Positions 41,534-53,255 of a DNA stretch of 64,000 nt are shown in pieces. This DNA is from an actinobacterium acMicro-4 (GTDB lineage: Bacteria; Actinomycetota; Actinomycetes; Actinomycetales; Microbacteriaceae). A model generated the notes under the pieces. It ran no database searches. It was not told where the DNA came from and saw nothing but the letters and a program-made list of their open reading frames with translations. Numbering within the stretch: position 1 is the first letter of the stretch; every line of letters begins with the position of its first letter. The position numbers and the translations under genes are program-made. The DNA is taken from contig JNSD01000012.1 in the NCBI GenBank assembly GCA_000754445.1, positions 58,571-122,570 on the forward strand. The letters are read 5' to 3'.

Positions 41534-42703
41534 ATGAACGAAACAATCGTCGCTGTACTGATTGGCCTGGCCCTTGGCGTGGGTCTAGGTTTCCTTGTGG
41601 GCTGGCTTGTCGCCGGGCGGAGAAACACCCAAGGCTCTGATGACCCCATCGCGCTCAAAGCCCAGCTCGAGATGATGCAGCGCCAGTACGACGACCTTCG
41701 CGGTAATCAAGACACTGAAAACAAAATTCTGCAAGCACTCACGCCAGTCTCCGAGCGCCTCACAGACATGCAGCGCACCGTCACCGCACTCGAAAAACAG
41801 CGCAACGAACAGCACGGTCAAATCAGCCAACAGTTGCGCGCGGCCCTCGCCAGCGAGGAGCTTTTGCGCGGCACGGCAGAGCAACTCGCCTCCGCTCTTC
41901 GCTCCAACAGCGTCAGGGGTGTCTGGGGAGAGGTCCAATTAAGACGAGTGGTTGAGGCGGCAGGCCTCATCGAGCGTGTCGACTTCGATGTTCAATCCCA
42001 GATCAGCTCGGACGCTGGAATTGGGAAGCCCGACATGGTCATTCACCTCCCTGGTGGAAAAAACATTGCCGTGGACGCCAAGGTCCCCTTCACCGCGTAT
42101 CTCGAAGCCAGCAAGATTCCTTTCACTGCCACTGGTGAAGAAGCAGCCAGGCGCGAGTCTTTACTGAAGCAGCACGTGGCTGCGGTCCGGGCTCACGTGG
42201 ATGCGCTTGGCAAGAAGTCCTACTGGGATGGCCTGTCGGCTTCCCCCGAACTTGTCATTTGTTTTATCCCGAGCGAGGCACTGATCTCGACAGCGATTGA
42301 AACCGATCCAGCGCTGATGGACTACGCCTTTAGCAAGAAGGTGGCACTCGCCTCTCCCGTGACTCTGTGGAGCGTGCTGAAAACCGTGGCATTCTCCTGG
42401 CAGCAGGATGTCCTCACCGAAGACGCGGCGAAGCTCTTTGCTGTGGGCCGCGAGCTCCTCCAGCGCCTCGGCGGAATGGCCAAGCACATCGAAACCCTGG
42501 GGCGCTCCATCTCCAGCACCGTCAAAGGCTATAACTCGTTCGTTGGCTCTCTCGAAACCCGGGTGTTTCCGAGTGCCAGAAAGCTCAACGAACTGGGAAC
42601 CGCAGCAGATTTGCGCACAGAGCTTGAGGGCGTTGACCAGATGCCGCGCGAGCTCTCAGCCCCGGAACTACTCGAGGGACCAACCAAGGAACTAAAGGAC
42701 TAG
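41534..42703 (+). CDS. rmuC: DNA recombination protein RmuC
   Basis: RGVWGEVQLRRVVEAAGL; DAKVPFTAYLEA; N-terminal TM plus coiled coil. Confidence 0.94.
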   Translation: MNETIVAVLIGLALGVGLGFLVGWLVAGRRNTQGSDDPIALKAQLEMMQRQYDDLRGNQDTENKILQALTPVSERLTDMQRTVTALEKQRNEQHGQISQQLRAALASEELLRGTAEQLASALRSNSVRGVWGEVQLRRVVEAAGLIERVDFDVQSQISSDAGIGKPDMVIHLPGGKNIAVDAKVPFTAYLEASKIPFTATGEEAARRESLLKQHVAAVRAHVDALGKKSYWDGLSASPELVICFIPSEALISTAIETDPALMDYAFSKKVALASPVTLWSVLKTVAFSWQQDVLTEDAAKLFAVGRELLQRLGGMAKHIETLGRSISSTVKGYNSFVGSLETRVFPSARKLNELGTAADLRTELEGVDQMPRELSAPELLEGPTKELKD

Positions 42704-43698
42704 TCGCCTAGCCACTTACTGGCTTGGTGATCCGCCGATACTCGGCGAATGGTTCCCGAGCGTGCCCGCAGCACAATGCTCTCTGTGCTGATGATGGGGC
42801 CATCGCGGCGAACACCGCGCACCAGTTCACCATCGGTCACACCCGTTGCCACAAAGAAAGTGTTGTCGCCGGAGACTAAGTCGTTGACACCATAGATGTG
42901 GTCAAAGCGAAGCCCAGCGTCCAATCCGCGCTGCTTCTCCTCGTCAGTGGTGGGTGACAAACGGCCCTGCATAAAACCACCGAGTGCTTTCACCGCACAA
43001 GCCGTGGCCACACCCTCGGGGCTGCCCCCAATTCCCACGCACATGTCGATCCGGGTGTCATGGCGGGCGGCATTTATTCCACCCGCGACATCACCATCAA
43101 GAATCAACCGGGTGCCGGCGCCGACAGCGCGAATATCAGCAATCAACTGCTCGTGGCGGGGACGATCTAAAACGGCAATCCGCATGTCCTCCACGGCCTT
43201 GTTCTTCGCCTTGGCCAACGCCCTAATGTTCTCGCCAATCGGCAGGGAAATATCCACAACCCCAATCGCCTCGCCAGAGGCCACAATCTTTTCCATATAG
43301 AACACGCTGGAGGCATCGAGCATGCTGCCTCGCTCAGAGACCGCAATCATCGAAATGGCGTGCGAGCGACCAGCGGCAGTCAGCGACGTGCCGTCAATGG
43401 GGTCCACCGCGATATCACACAGCGGCCCGTTGCCGGTGCCCACAATTTCACCGTTGAAGAGCATCGGAGCGTGGTCTTTCTCACCCTCGCCGATAACAAC
43501 GAGTCCGGAGAAGTTGACCGTAGAAAGGAACTTCCGCATTGCATCAACAGCAGCCTGATCGGCTGCGTTTTTGTCGCCTCGTCCGATCCAGGGTGTTGCG
43601 CGAATAGCAGCTGCTTCGGTGGCGCGGACCAACTCCATCGCCAAGTTTCGATCCGGGTGCTGGAAGAGCTCAGCAGAGTCAACCTCGGACATCCGCAC
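42700..43698 (-). CDS. glpX: Class II fructose-bisphosphatase
   Basis: LVRATEAAAIRATPWIGRGDKNAADQAAVDAMR; IAVDPIDGTSLTAAG; GIGGSPEGVATACAVKALGG. Confidence 0.96.
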   Translation of the reverse strand: MRMSEVDSAELFQHPDRNLAMELVRATEAAAIRATPWIGRGDKNAADQAAVDAMRKFLSTVNFSGLVVIGEGEKDHAPMLFNGEIVGTGNGPLCDIAVDPIDGTSLTAAGRSHAISMIAVSERGSMLDASSVFYMEKIVASGEAIGVVDISLPIGENIRALAKAKNKAVEDMRIAVLDRPRHEQLIADIRAVGAGTRLILDGDVAGGINAARHDTRIDMCVGIGGSPEGVATACAVKALGGFMQGRLSPTTDEEKQRGLDAGLRFDHIYGVNDLVSGDNTFFVATGVTDGELVRGVRRDGPIISTESIVLRARSGTIRRVSADHQASKWLGD

Positions 43699-43815
43699 GT
43701 CCTTCTTCTCGGTCGAACAGGAGTACTTCGCTCCCCAGCCTAGCGCCGAGGGGCCCTTGGACAGTGTTCCCAGTAAGCTGGGAGCACACCGCTTCCCTTC
43801 GGATTTGGAGCTAAC

Positions 43816-44841
43816 ATGCCCATAGCAACACCGGATCAGTATGCGCAGATGATCGACACGGCGAAGGCTAAAGGCTTCGCCTTCCCCGCTATCAACATCT
43901 CGTCTTCATCCACCATCAACGGCGTTCTTCAGGGTCTCACCGAAGCGGGCTCCGATGGCATTATTCAGGTCAGCACCGGCGGTGCTGACTTCTTTGCCGG
44001 CCAGAGTGTCAAGGCCAGGGCCTCAGGCGCACTCGCCATGGCGGCATTCGCGACCGAGGCGGCCAAGAACTATCCGATTACGGTGGCATTACACACCGAC
44101 CACTGCCCGAAGGACGCACTCGATGGGTTCGTGATGCCCCTGATTGCTGCGAGCGAAGAAGCAGTGAAAGCTGGCGGCAACCCGATCTTCCAGTCCCACA
44201 TGTGGGACGGATCTGCGGTGCCGCTCAAGGAGAACCTCACGATTGCCAAAGACCTCCTGCCCCGCATGAAGGCCATCCACTCGATTCTTGAGGTGGAAAT
44301 TGGCGTTGTCGGTGGCGAAGAGGACGGAGTGAGCCACGCCATTAACGAGAGTCTGTATACGACCCTCGATGACGCCATTGCCACCGTAGAAGCGTTGGGG
44401 CTTGGTGAGCGGGGGCGCTATATGGCGGCTCTCACCTTCGGCAACGTCCACGGCGTCTATAAGCCTGGCAACGTGAAGCTTCGCCCGGAACTGCTCAAAG
44501 AGATCCAGGATGGCCTGCAAGCGAAGTTTGGGACAGGACCTAAGCCCCTGGACCTCGTCTTCCACGGTGGTTCAGGGAGCACCGACGAGGAAATCGCCGA
44601 GGCTGTGCGCAACGGTGTCATCAAGATGAACATCGACACCGATACCCAATACGCCTACACCCGAGCAATCGCCGGCTACATGTTCCAGAACTATGACGGC
44701 GTTTTGCGCATTGACGGCGAAGTGGGCAACAAGAAGCTCTATGACCCCCGCGCGTGGGGCAAGGCAGCAGAAACGTCAATGGCAACCAGGGTCGTCCAAG
44801 CTGCTCACCAGCTGGGTTCCGCTGGTCACGCTATTTCTTAG
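43816..44841 (+). CDS. fbaA: Class II fructose-bisphosphate aldolase
   Basis: [48 protein letters not shown]. Confidence 0.96.
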   Translation: MPIATPDQYAQMIDTAKAKGFAFPAINISSSSTINGVLQGLTEAGSDGIIQVSTGGADFFAGQSVKARASGALAMAAFATEAAKNYPITVALHTDHCPKDALDGFVMPLIAASEEAVKAGGNPIFQSHMWDGSAVPLKENLTIAKDLLPRMKAIHSILEVEIGVVGGEEDGVSHAINESLYTTLDDAIATVEALGLGERGRYMAALTFGNVHGVYKPGNVKLRPELLKEIQDGLQAKFGTGPKPLDLVFHGGSGSTDEEIAEAVRNGVIKMNIDTDTQYAYTRAIAGYMFQNYDGVLRIDGEVGNKKLYDPRAWGKAAETSMATRVVQAAHQLGSAGHAIS

Positions 44842-45908
44842 GAGCCCTTGCGTCCGCCGAGCAGTGACTGATCGACGTTGCCACTGGAATCTTTACGGAG
44901 TTCCTTCGGCAACGAGAACTGAAGGTCTTCCTCGGCTGTTTTAATTTCTTCGACCTGCGTGTAACCAGCATCGGCGAGATCGGCCAGGGTGTGGTCGACA
45001 AGAACCTCGGGCACTGAGGCACCAGAAGTCAGTCCGATGGTGGCGACACCCTCGAGCCATTCCTGCTTGATTTCGCTCGCGTAATCAACGCGGTAGGAGG
45101 CCTTTGCGCCGTATTCCAACGCCACTTCAACGAGTCGAACACTGTTGGACGAGTTGGGGGAACCCACAACGATCACCAGGTCGCACTCCGGAGCAATCTT
45201 CTTGATAGCGACCTGTCGGTTCTGAGTCGCGTAACAAATGTCATCGCTTGGCGGATCGCTCAGATGAGGGAAGCGCAGGCGCAGCCTGCGCACTGTTTCC
45301 ATGGTTTCATCAACGCTCAGGGTGGTCTGCGAGAGCCAAATGAGATTCTCGGTGTCGGGAACAGTGATGCTATCGGCCTCGTCAGGGTTGTTCACCAGCG
45401 TGGTGTGGTCGGGGGCATGGCCCATGGTGCCCTCAACCTCTTCGTGCCCAGCGTGGCCAATCAGAAGAATGTGGTAATCCTGGCCCGAGAACCGAACGGC
45501 CTCACGGTGGACTTTGGTCACCAATGGACAGGTGGCATCAATGGCATTGAGCCCCCGGTCGGCAGCTTCCGCAACAACCATTGGTGAGACACCGTGGGCG
45601 GAGAAAACGATGGTCGAGGATTCGGGAACTTCGGACACCTCGTCAACAAAAATGACGCCTCTGGATTCGAGTTCCTTGACCACGTGGATGTTGTGAACGA
45701 TTTGCTTGCGCACATAGACCGGTGCACCAAAGCGCTCCAAAGCCTTCTCGACAGCAATGACCGCGCGATCAACGCCCGCGCAGTAGCCCCTGGGGGCCGC
45801 CAAGAGGATGCGCTTTTCGCCCGATACCGGCACATCAACTAACTTCTCGCGACGCTTCGGAATCAGCGGAGCCTCGAGGGTTTGGACGTTGCCATTACTA
45901 ATGCTCAC
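44838..45908 (-). CDS. ispH: 4-hydroxy-3-methylbut-2-enyl diphosphate reductase
   Basis: [53 protein letters not shown]. Confidence 0.97.
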   Translation of the reverse strand: MSISNGNVQTLEAPLIPKRREKLVDVPVSGEKRILLAAPRGYCAGVDRAVIAVEKALERFGAPVYVRKQIVHNIHVVKELESRGVIFVDEVSEVPESSTIVFSAHGVSPMVVAEAADRGLNAIDATCPLVTKVHREAVRFSGQDYHILLIGHAGHEEVEGTMGHAPDHTTLVNNPDEADSITVPDTENLIWLSQTTLSVDETMETVRRLRLRFPHLSDPPSDDICYATQNRQVAIKKIAPECDLVIVVGSPNSSNSVRLVEVALEYGAKASYRVDYASEIKQEWLEGVATIGLTSGASVPEVLVDHTLADLADAGYTQVEEIKTAEEDLQFSLPKELRKDSSGNVDQSLLGGRKGS

Positions 45909-45966
45909 TGGGCAAGTGTATTGGCTTGTCTGCCCGCTGTTGCTGAATGTTCTAGCCTGGGAAGCG

Positions 45967-47175
45967 ATGAGCCAGACAACGAATGATTCAAGCCCGGAGG
46001 CACCCTGGTCGGTGGTGAAACTCTCCGAGTTGATGGCTGGCTACGTCGACCGCTTGGGGTCGGTCTGGATTGAGGCTGAAGTCACCCAGTGGGGGAAAGC
46101 GGCTGGCAACATCTACGGCAAGTTCAGTGACATCGAGGCAGACGCTGCCCTGTCGTTCACGGTCTGGCGGAGGGCTCAAGAAAACATTCCAGAGTCGGTG
46201 GCTCAGGGCGACCGGGTGATTGCACGCGTCAAGCCAAGCTGGTGGGTCAAGGGCGGAACGCTCAGTATGAACGTTCTCGACATGCGTCACACCGGCCTTG
46301 GTGAAATTCTCGAAAAGCTTCAAAAGCTCAAAACCCAACTGGCCTCCGAAGGGCTCTTTGACGAGTCCAGAAAGAAGCGACTGCCCTTTCTGCCGGGCAC
46401 CATCGGTCTGGTCACCGGAAAAGATTCGGACGCCGAAAAGGACGTTATTCACAACGCCACGCTTCGCTGGCCTGATGTGTCATTTCGCATTGAATATGCC
46501 GCAGTCCAAGGCGACCGGGCGGTCGCAGAAGTAATGCAGGCACTCACAACCTTGGATGCCGACCCTGAAGTCGACGTCATCATTGTCGCCAGAGGTGGTG
46601 GCGACTTCCTTAATTTGCTGCCCTTTAGCGATGAGCGCCTCGTTCGCTTGGCGGCATCCCTCACGACCCCGCTAGTCAGTGCAATCGGCCACGAGGCCGA
46701 TTGTCCTTTATTGGATGACGTTGCCGACCTGCGCGCCTCAACACCCACCGATGCTGCCAAGCGGGTCGTGCCAGACGTGGAAAACGAACGACGCATCATC
46801 CAGGAAGCCAGGTCACGCCTGGACCAGAGGATTCTCTCGATGCTCGAGTATGAATCAGAGCGTCTCAGTGCGTTTCGCACGAGACCAATCCTGAAGGACC
46901 CCTTCACGCTCGTGGACATCAAGTCCGAGGAGATTCTGCAGTTGGTTGTTCGAGGTGTTGACCTCGCCCACCTAGTAATAGAGCGCGCCACCTCCCAGGT
47001 GAGCACGCTCACTGCAAACCTCCGAGGCCTTTCCCCCACCAGCACGCTAGAGCGTGGGTATGCCATCGCGAGAAAGCGCGATGGCAGCGTGGTCACCAGC
47101 ATTGCCGACGCTTCCTCCGGTGATGAGCTCAGCGTTACCGTCAGTGATGGCACCATCGAAACTCACGTCCGCTGA
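45967..47175 (+). CDS. xseA: Exodeoxyribonuclease VII large subunit
   Basis: [24 protein letters not shown] fold; [38 protein letters not shown] at 45967 chosen. Confidence 0.95.
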   Translation: MSQTTNDSSPEAPWSVVKLSELMAGYVDRLGSVWIEAEVTQWGKAAGNIYGKFSDIEADAALSFTVWRRAQENIPESVAQGDRVIARVKPSWWVKGGTLSMNVLDMRHTGLGEILEKLQKLKTQLASEGLFDESRKKRLPFLPGTIGLVTGKDSDAEKDVIHNATLRWPDVSFRIEYAAVQGDRAVAEVMQALTTLDADPEVDVIIVARGGGDFLNLLPFSDERLVRLAASLTTPLVSAIGHEADCPLLDDVADLRASTPTDAAKRVVPDVENERRIIQEARSRLDQRILSMLEYESERLSAFRTRPILKDPFTLVDIKSEEILQLVVRGVDLAHLVIERATSQVSTLTANLRGLSPTSTLERGYAIARKRDGSVVTSIADASSGDELSVTVSDGTIETHVR

Positions 47176-47204
47176 GGGCCCCCCTAGAAACTAGACTGTG
47201 GGAC

Positions 47205-47423
47205 GTGACTAGCGAGAAGAACACCGACATCGCCAAGCTCTCCTACGAGCAGGCCAGGGACGAACTCGTCTCTGTTGTCACCGCGCTGGAACAGGGCGGT
47301 ATGAGCCTGGAAGGGTCCATTGCTCTCTGGGAGCGTGGTGAAGCGCTCGCTGCGCGGTGTGACGAGTGGCTCATTGGCGCGAAGGCCCGGTTAGAAGCAG
47401 CGAAAAAGAGCCGAGAGGACTGA
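47205..47423 (+). CDS. xseB: Exodeoxyribonuclease VII small subunit
   Basis: [41 protein letters not shown]. Confidence 0.96.
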   Translation: MTSEKNTDIAKLSYEQARDELVSVVTALEQGGMSLEGSIALWERGEALAARCDEWLIGAKARLEAAKKSRED

Positions 47424-47427
47424 CCCG

Positions 47428-48081
47428 ATGGCTGGAAAAGCTCCCCGCGAGGTTGCTGGTCTCGGGCGACCAGAAACTCCCCGTGAAAAAAGCGAGCGTG
47501 TTGCCGTTGCCAGAGCCGAGCGCAAAGCACGCCAGAACACCCGAAACCTGGTGTGGTCGCTTCTTGCCTCCCTCGGCGTGGTTGCGCTGTTGATCATCTT
47601 GGTAGTCCGCCCCGACAGCAACCTTGTCGACGAAGTCGACTGGGTTGCTGTAGCTGGCGAGGCTAAGGACCAGTTGCCTGGTGAACCGATTGTTCCAATG
47701 CTCTCTGATCTCTGGAGCGCGAACCGGGCTGAAGTCACCAGCGAAGCTGGCTCCACTGCGACATGGTCAATCGGGTTGTTGGGACCCGAGCGCAGCTACG
47801 TTTTTGTCGATCAGGGCTTTGACGCTGATGCGCTCTGGCTCGCCGAGCGGACTGTTCGCTCTGAGTCCACCGGGTCTGTCACCTATGGTTACGGTCGCCC
47901 CAACGAACTTGTCTGGGTTGAGTACGACCGCCGGGAGGAAGACCCCACCGGGAACAAGGCCTATGTCGTTGTCTTGGAGGGCGAGGCGTACACACTGGTT
48001 GTGGGCGGCACTGACGAGCGTGGCGTTCGTGAAGTGGCCAACGACATTACCTACCAACTGACCCAGGGGCGCCTCCAGTGA
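47428..48081 (+). CDS. DUF4245 family membrane-anchored protein
   Basis: Single TM then soluble domain; position between xseB and downstream genes fits the actinobacterial DUF4245 neighbourhood. Confidence 0.75.
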   Translation: MAGKAPREVAGLGRPETPREKSERVAVARAERKARQNTRNLVWSLLASLGVVALLIILVVRPDSNLVDEVDWVAVAGEAKDQLPGEPIVPMLSDLWSANRAEVTSEAGSTATWSIGLLGPERSYVFVDQGFDADALWLAERTVRSESTGSVTYGYGRPNELVWVEYDRREEDPTGNKAYVVVLEGEAYTLVVGGTDERGVREVANDITYQLTQGRLQ

Positions 48082-48740
48082 GTGCCCACAACTTGACTCC
48101 GTCGGAGGCCTGGGAAAGGCTCACTGCCGGGAATGACAGGTTCATTCGCGGAGAACCTTTGCACCCGCGCCAAGACGTTGAACGTCGTAGCGAGCTTGCC
48201 GGCGCCCAGTACCCGGAAATCGCATTGTTCGGGTGCGCAGATTCACGTCTATCGGCAGAAATCATCTTCGACAAGGGGCTCGGTGACCTGTTTGTCGTCA
48301 GGAACGCCGGCCAGGTGATTTCGTCTTCCGTGATTGGCTCACTGGAATACGCAGTGGAAATGCTGGGCGTTGCGCTCATTGTCGTCCTCTCCCACGACCA
48401 GTGCGGGGCAGTGCAGGCGGCAATTAATCAGATGGACCCGGAGGCCACCCCCCTGCCTCCCCACATCAAAGACATCACTAACCAAATCTCCCCGGCGGTC
48501 GAGCGGGTGCGACTAGCTCACGGCCTCGAGGGGTGTGAGGGGCTCGACGTTTCCGAAGTGGGGCGCGAGCACCTGCGCGACACGGTCTCGAGTCTTCTGG
48601 CAGCGAGTGAACTCATCAGCCTGGCCATCGCCGAAGGTAGGCTGGCGGTGGTGGGGGCGAACTACACCCTCGCTGAGGGACGAGTCACCCACGACGTGGT
48701 GATCGGCGCCATTGATGCAGAACTTTTGACCACTCACTGA
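48078..48740 (+). CDS. Beta-class carbonic anhydrase
   Basis: [46 protein letters not shown]. Confidence 0.94.
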   Translation: MSAHNLTPSEAWERLTAGNDRFIRGEPLHPRQDVERRSELAGAQYPEIALFGCADSRLSAEIIFDKGLGDLFVVRNAGQVISSSVIGSLEYAVEMLGVALIVVLSHDQCGAVQAAINQMDPEATPLPPHIKDITNQISPAVERVRLAHGLEGCEGLDVSEVGREHLRDTVSSLLAASELISLAIAEGRLAVVGANYTLAEGRVTHDVVIGAIDAELLTTH

Positions 48741-48763
48741 TTCGACACGACGAGGAACCGGGC

Positions 48764-50173
48764 ATGACGCCACAGTCCGACACGAACGACTACCGCATCG
48801 AACACGACACCATGGGTGAGGTTCGAGTTCCCAAAGACGCCCTCTATAGCGCCCAGACTCAGCGCGCGGTCGAGAACTTCCCCATCTCTGGTCGCGGACT
48901 CGAGCCAGCCCAGATTGTGGCCCTCGCCCAGATCAAGCGAGCCGCTGCCCTGGTCAACGCCGAACTCGGAATTCTTGATGCCGCGATCGCCAAGGCAATC
49001 ATCGGCGCCGCAGAGTCCATCATTGCTGGCAACCACCACGACCAGTTCCCCGTTGACACCTACCAAACAGGCTCTGGCACCTCTTCGAACATGAACATGA
49101 ACGAGGTGCTCGCGACTCTCGCTAGCACTGCCTCTGGTCTGGATATTCACCCAAACGACCACGTCAACGCTTCGCAGTCCTCCAACGATGTGTTTCCCAC
49201 CTCAGTTCACGTTGCCGTGACCGAGGCCCTAGTCAACACGTTGGTTCCAAGCCTGACCCACTTGGTCACGGCCCTCGAGGCCAAGTCGAAGCTCTGGATT
49301 ACGACAGTGAAGGCCGGCCGCACCCATCTGATGGATGCAACGCCTGTGACACTCGGGCAAGAATTTGCCGGTTATGCCCGCCAGATCAGGCTTGGCATCG
49401 AGCGAGTGCAGGCTGTGCTGCCTCGAGTAGCCGAAGTGCCACTCGGCGGCACTGCAACGGGAACCGGAATCAATACTCCCGTGGGCTTTTCGCCCAAAGT
49501 AATTGCTGAGCTTGCGAAGGCAACCTCGCTTCCCATCACCGAGGCACTGGACCACTTTGAAGCCCAGGGTGCCAGAGACGGCCTGGTCGAAGCATCAGGT
49601 GCACTGCGCATCCTCGCTGTGTCGTTGACAAAGATTTGTAATGACATCCGCTGGATGGGCTCTGGCCCGAACGCCGGCCTTGCCGAGCTTCACATCCCCG
49701 ATTTGCAGCCCGGTAGTTCGATCATGCCGGGCAAAGTGAACCCCGTTGTTCCCGAAGCCGTGCTGATGGTCTGCGCACGAGTGATTGGCAATGACCAGAC
49801 CGTGGCATGGGCTGGGGCTTCTGGAAACTTTGAATTGAATGTTGCCATCCCGGTAATGGGAACCTCGGTGCTGGAATCGATTCGCCTACTGGCAAACTCC
49901 ATGCGGGTGCTGACCGACAAAACCATTGAGGGCCTCACCGCCAACGAAGAACGCGCGTTGGCGCTCGCTGAGAGTTCACCAGCCATTGTCACTCCGCTCA
50001 ACCGCGTGATTGGTTATGAGGCAGCGGCCAAGGTCGCCAAGTACTCAGTCGAGCACAAAAAGACCGTGCGCGAATCCGTCATTGAAATGGGCTTCGTCGA
50101 GCGCGGTGAGATCACTCTCGAAGCTCTCGATGTCGCCCTCAACGTTCTGAAGATGACCTCCCCTGGCCTCTAA
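48764..50173 (+). CDS. fumC: Class II fumarate hydratase
   Basis: [45 protein letters not shown]. Confidence 0.96.
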   Translation: MTPQSDTNDYRIEHDTMGEVRVPKDALYSAQTQRAVENFPISGRGLEPAQIVALAQIKRAAALVNAELGILDAAIAKAIIGAAESIIAGNHHDQFPVDTYQTGSGTSSNMNMNEVLATLASTASGLDIHPNDHVNASQSSNDVFPTSVHVAVTEALVNTLVPSLTHLVTALEAKSKLWITTVKAGRTHLMDATPVTLGQEFAGYARQIRLGIERVQAVLPRVAEVPLGGTATGTGINTPVGFSPKVIAELAKATSLPITEALDHFEAQGARDGLVEASGALRILAVSLTKICNDIRWMGSGPNAGLAELHIPDLQPGSSIMPGKVNPVVPEAVLMVCARVIGNDQTVAWAGASGNFELNVAIPVMGTSVLESIRLLANSMRVLTDKTIEGLTANEERALALAESSPAIVTPLNRVIGYEAAAKVAKYSVEHKKTVRESVIEMGFVERGEITLEALDVALNVLKMTSPGL

Positions 50174-50182
50174 GAAAGCCCC

Positions 50183-51529
50183 CTAGGCGACCTGGTTACC
50201 TTCGAGCAACTCGGTCACCAGAGCAGCAATAGCACTGCGCTCCGAGCGCATCAGTGTGAGGTGAGCAAAGAGTTGCTGGCCCTTGAGGGCTTCAATAACG
50301 CTCGCGACACCATCGTGGCGACCAACCCTCAGGTTGTCCCTCTGCGCCACATCGTGGGTGAGTACCACGCGTGAGTTCTGACCGATGCGACTGAGCATGG
50401 TCAGAAGAACGTTGCGCTCCAAGGACTGAGCCTCGTCCACGATGACGAAGGCATCGTGGAGTGAGCGGCCACGGATGTGGGTGAGGGGAAGAACTTCCAG
50501 GAGGCCCCTCGCCATCACTTCTTCGACCACGTTGTGGGAGACCACTGAGCTCAATGTGTCAAAGGTGGCTTCAGCCCAGGGGTTCATCTTCTCGTTGGCA
50601 TCACCTGGCAGGTAACCAAGGTCTTGGCCGCCAACGGCATAGAGAGGGCGGAAGACCATAATCTTGCGGTGAACCTGACGCTCAAGGACAGCTTCGAGCC
50701 CAGCACACAGAGCCAGAGCCGACTTACCGGTCCCCGCCCGCCCGCCGAGGGACACAATGCCAATGGTGGGATCAAGGAGCACATCGATGGCAAGTCGCTG
50801 CTCAGCAGATCGACCACTGAGACCAAAGAGGTCGCGGTCCCCGCGGACCACACTGATTTTCCCCGGGCTTGTCACGCGGCCAAGAGCAGAGCCGCGCTCG
50901 GAAGAAATCACCAGAGAGGTATTGACCGGAACATCGGCAACAGCCTTAGAGGCAATCACCTCATCGTCATAGAGGCGCGCCATCTCTTGCGCACTAATGG
51001 CAACCTCAGCGATTCCGGTGTAGCCGGAGTCGGGGGCTAACTCGGCGCGGTATTCCTCCGCGGCCACACCAATCGATGCCGCCTTGACGCGCATGGGGAG
51101 GTCTTTAGAGACCACCGTGACAGCCATACCCTCATTGGCCAGGTTGAGTGCCACAGCCAGAATCCTGGAGTCGTTGTCACCGAGTTGAAGTCCGCTTGGC
51201 AGCACCGTCTGATTGGAGTGGTTGAGTTCAACGCGAAGGGATCCACCCTTGCCCACAGCAATAGGAAAATCTAAGCGCTCGTGCTCAGCACGCAGCTCAT
51301 CGAGATTGCGCAGAGCCTCCCTGGCAAAGAACCCAATCTCTGGGTCATTGCGCTTCTTCTCAAGCTCGGAGATGACGACTACCGGCAGAATGACCGCGTG
51401 TTCCGCGAAGCGGAACATAGCCTTCGGGTCGCTCAGTAGCACTGACGTGTCGAGAACGAACGTCCGCTCCCCCGTTTTCTTGCTCTTGCTTGTTGATGTG
51501 GTGCTTGCGGGAGATGCGGATTTTTCCAC
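50183..51529 (-). CDS. PhoH family protein (PIN domain fused to PhoH ATPase)
   Basis: N-terminal [21 protein letters not shown]...[14 protein letters not shown]-terminal Pho[45 protein letters not shown]. Confidence 0.94.
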   Translation of the reverse strand: MEKSASPASTTSTSKSKKTGERTFVLDTSVLLSDPKAMFRFAEHAVILPVVVISELEKKRNDPEIGFFAREALRNLDELRAEHERLDFPIAVGKGGSLRVELNHSNQTVLPSGLQLGDNDSRILAVALNLANEGMAVTVVSKDLPMRVKAASIGVAAEEYRAELAPDSGYTGIAEVAISAQEMARLYDDEVIASKAVADVPVNTSLVISSERGSALGRVTSPGKISVVRGDRDLFGLSGRSAEQRLAIDVLLDPTIGIVSLGGRAGTGKSALALCAGLEAVLERQVHRKIMVFRPLYAVGGQDLGYLPGDANEKMNPWAEATFDTLSSVVSHNVVEEVMARGLLEVLPLTHIRGRSLHDAFVIVDEAQSLERNVLLTMLSRIGQNSRVVLTHDVAQRDNLRVGRHDGVASVIEALKGQQLFAHLTLMRSERSAIAALVTELLEGNQVA

Positions 51530-51645
51530 TGAGGCTCCTTAGCCATGGGGGGCGAACCGTTGGGAAAAACCTACGCGAGCAAGAAAACCAGAGCGCTCAA
51601 TGACACACCACAAAAGCGCCTTTACAGGTTAACTTTTGGTGGGAG

Positions 51646-52431
51646 CTAGTGCCCGTATCTGCGCTGCCTGCGACCAAAGTCACGAAGCGCTCGGAGGAAG
51701 TCGATCTCACGAAGGTCTGGGCCGAGCGCTTCGACGAAATAGAACTCGCTGTGTGCGCTCTGCCACAGCATGAAGTCACTGAGACGTTGCTCACCGGATG
51801 TTCTAATGACGAGGTCTGGATCGGGCTGTCCTTGGGTATAGAGGCGCTCGGCGATGGCCTGAATGGTGATGCTCTCGGAGAGGTCCGCGAGGGTCCCGCC
51901 AATGTCTTGGTGTTCTTGCACAAGCCGTCGCACTGCTTGAGTGATTTCGGCGCGCCCTCCGTAGCCCACAGCCAGGTTGATATGAAGACCTGAGTTACTG
52001 GCGCTGCGCTCGGCGGCGCCAGTAAGGGTGTCCAGAAGGTGTGGGGGCAGTGACTCTGTCTGGCCCACGTGCTTCACCCGCCAGTTGGAGAACCGGGAGA
52101 GTTGGTCAGCTAAGGACTCGATGATGCCCACCAGTGCTGAGAGTTCTTCTTCGTCCCGTCCGGTCAGATTGTCTGTGGAGAGCAAGTACAGGGTGACGAC
52201 AGAAACATCCTGTTCCTCACACCAGGTGAGGAATTCATAGATCTTGTCGGCGCCTGCTTGGTGTCCTTGCGAACTAGAGGAGAGGGCTCGTGCTTTTGCC
52301 CAGCGCCGGTTCCCATCCAAAATCATGGCCACGTGTTCTGGCCTCGCGAGCTTGCTGATTTCTCGAAGGATTCGACGGCGGTAGAGGCGATACAGAAGGC
52401 CTTCGCCAAGCATGCGGGTAACCCAACTCAC
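51646..52431 (-). CDS. uppS: Polyprenyl diphosphate synthase (UppS family)
   Basis: HVAMILDGNRRWAKAR; LHINLAVGYGGRAEI; DLVIRTSGEQRLSDFMLWQSAHSEFYF. Confidence 0.95.
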   Translation of the reverse strand: MSWVTRMLGEGLLYRLYRRRILREISKLARPEHVAMILDGNRRWAKARALSSSSQGHQAGADKIYEFLTWCEEQDVSVVTLYLLSTDNLTGRDEEELSALVGIIESLADQLSRFSNWRVKHVGQTESLPPHLLDTLTGAAERSASNSGLHINLAVGYGGRAEITQAVRRLVQEHQDIGGTLADLSESITIQAIAERLYTQGQPDPDLVIRTSGEQRLSDFMLWQSAHSEFYFVEALGPDLREIDFLRALRDFGRRQRRYGH

Positions 52432-52517
52432 ACGCCTACGCTAGTCCTTTCCCGGACCCTTGGTGGTTGTCTACAAATGGCTCGATATCCGGCTGTGTTG
52501 AGGCCTAGTGTGAAGCC

Positions 52518-53255
52518 ATGGCCACTGACTCAACCACACCTCAGGAAGACCGCACGTATTCTGGGGCGCTTCACCTTCCACTACTGGAGGAGTCCCTCGA
52601 GTACGAGGCTGTTGAGCACAAGCCCACCTGGCGGGGCTGGATTCACCTCGGCACACTGCCCCTAGCCATCGCTGCCGGCATTGTGCTGGTGGTGCTGGCC
52701 TCCGGGGTGGCAGCGACACTGTCGAGTGCTGTCTTTGCTCTGAGTGCTGTGCTGCTCTTTGGAATATCTGGCACTTATCACCGCTTCTCTTGGAAACCGG
52801 CGACGAAGCAGGTTCTGCGCCGTCTCGATCACGCCAACATTTTCATCTTGATTGCCGGCACCTACACACCCATTGCCGTATTGGCACTCCCGAGCAACAA
52901 GGGAATGCTGCTTCTTGCTGCCGTCTGGGCAGGAGCCCTGATCGGCATTGGACTTAGGGTCTTCTGGTTGAGTGCACCGCGCTGGGTTTATGTGCCGCTC
53001 TACTTGGGCCTTGGCTGGGCGGCCGTGATGTATCTGCAGGATTTGTTGGCCGCTAATTTCGCGATGATGATTTTGGTCATTGTTGGCGGGCTCGCTTATT
53101 CACTAGGTGCAGTGGTCTATGCGCTCAAATGGCCAAACCCGTCGCCCCAGAACTTTGGATTCCACGAAATCTTCCACGTGTTGACCGTCGTTGCCTATAT
53201 CTCTCACTGGAGTGCGGTGCTACTGGTTGCTATGAACCCGCCGATGGTGGGTTAG
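52518..53255 (+). CDS. trhA: Hemolysin III / PAQR-like membrane protein
   Basis: KPTWRGWIHLGTLPLA; SGTYHRFSWKP; ILIAGTYTPIAVLALP; HEIFHVLTVVAYISHW. Confidence 0.92.
   Translation: MATDSTTPQEDRTYSGALHLPLLEESLEYEAVEHKPTWRGWIHLGTLPLAIAAGIVLVVLASGVAATLSSAVFALSAVLLFGISGTYHRFSWKPATKQVLRRLDHANIFILIAGTYTPIAVLALPSNKGMLLLAAVWAGALIGIGLRVFWLSAPRWVYVPLYLGLGWAAVMYLQDLLAANFAMMILVIVGGLAYSLGAVVYALKWPNPSPQNFGFHEIFHVLTVVAYISHWSAVLLVAMNPPMVG

Noticed and set aside
45808-45966. Upstream part of the xseA ORF in the track
   Set aside because: It overlaps ispH antisense; ATG 45967 with TAGCCT-8 upstream starts the conserved XseA domain.
52518-53255. Hemolysin III as a virulence factor
   Set aside because: The name is historical; TrhA/PAQR-like proteins are widespread membrane proteins and nothing here suggests virulence.
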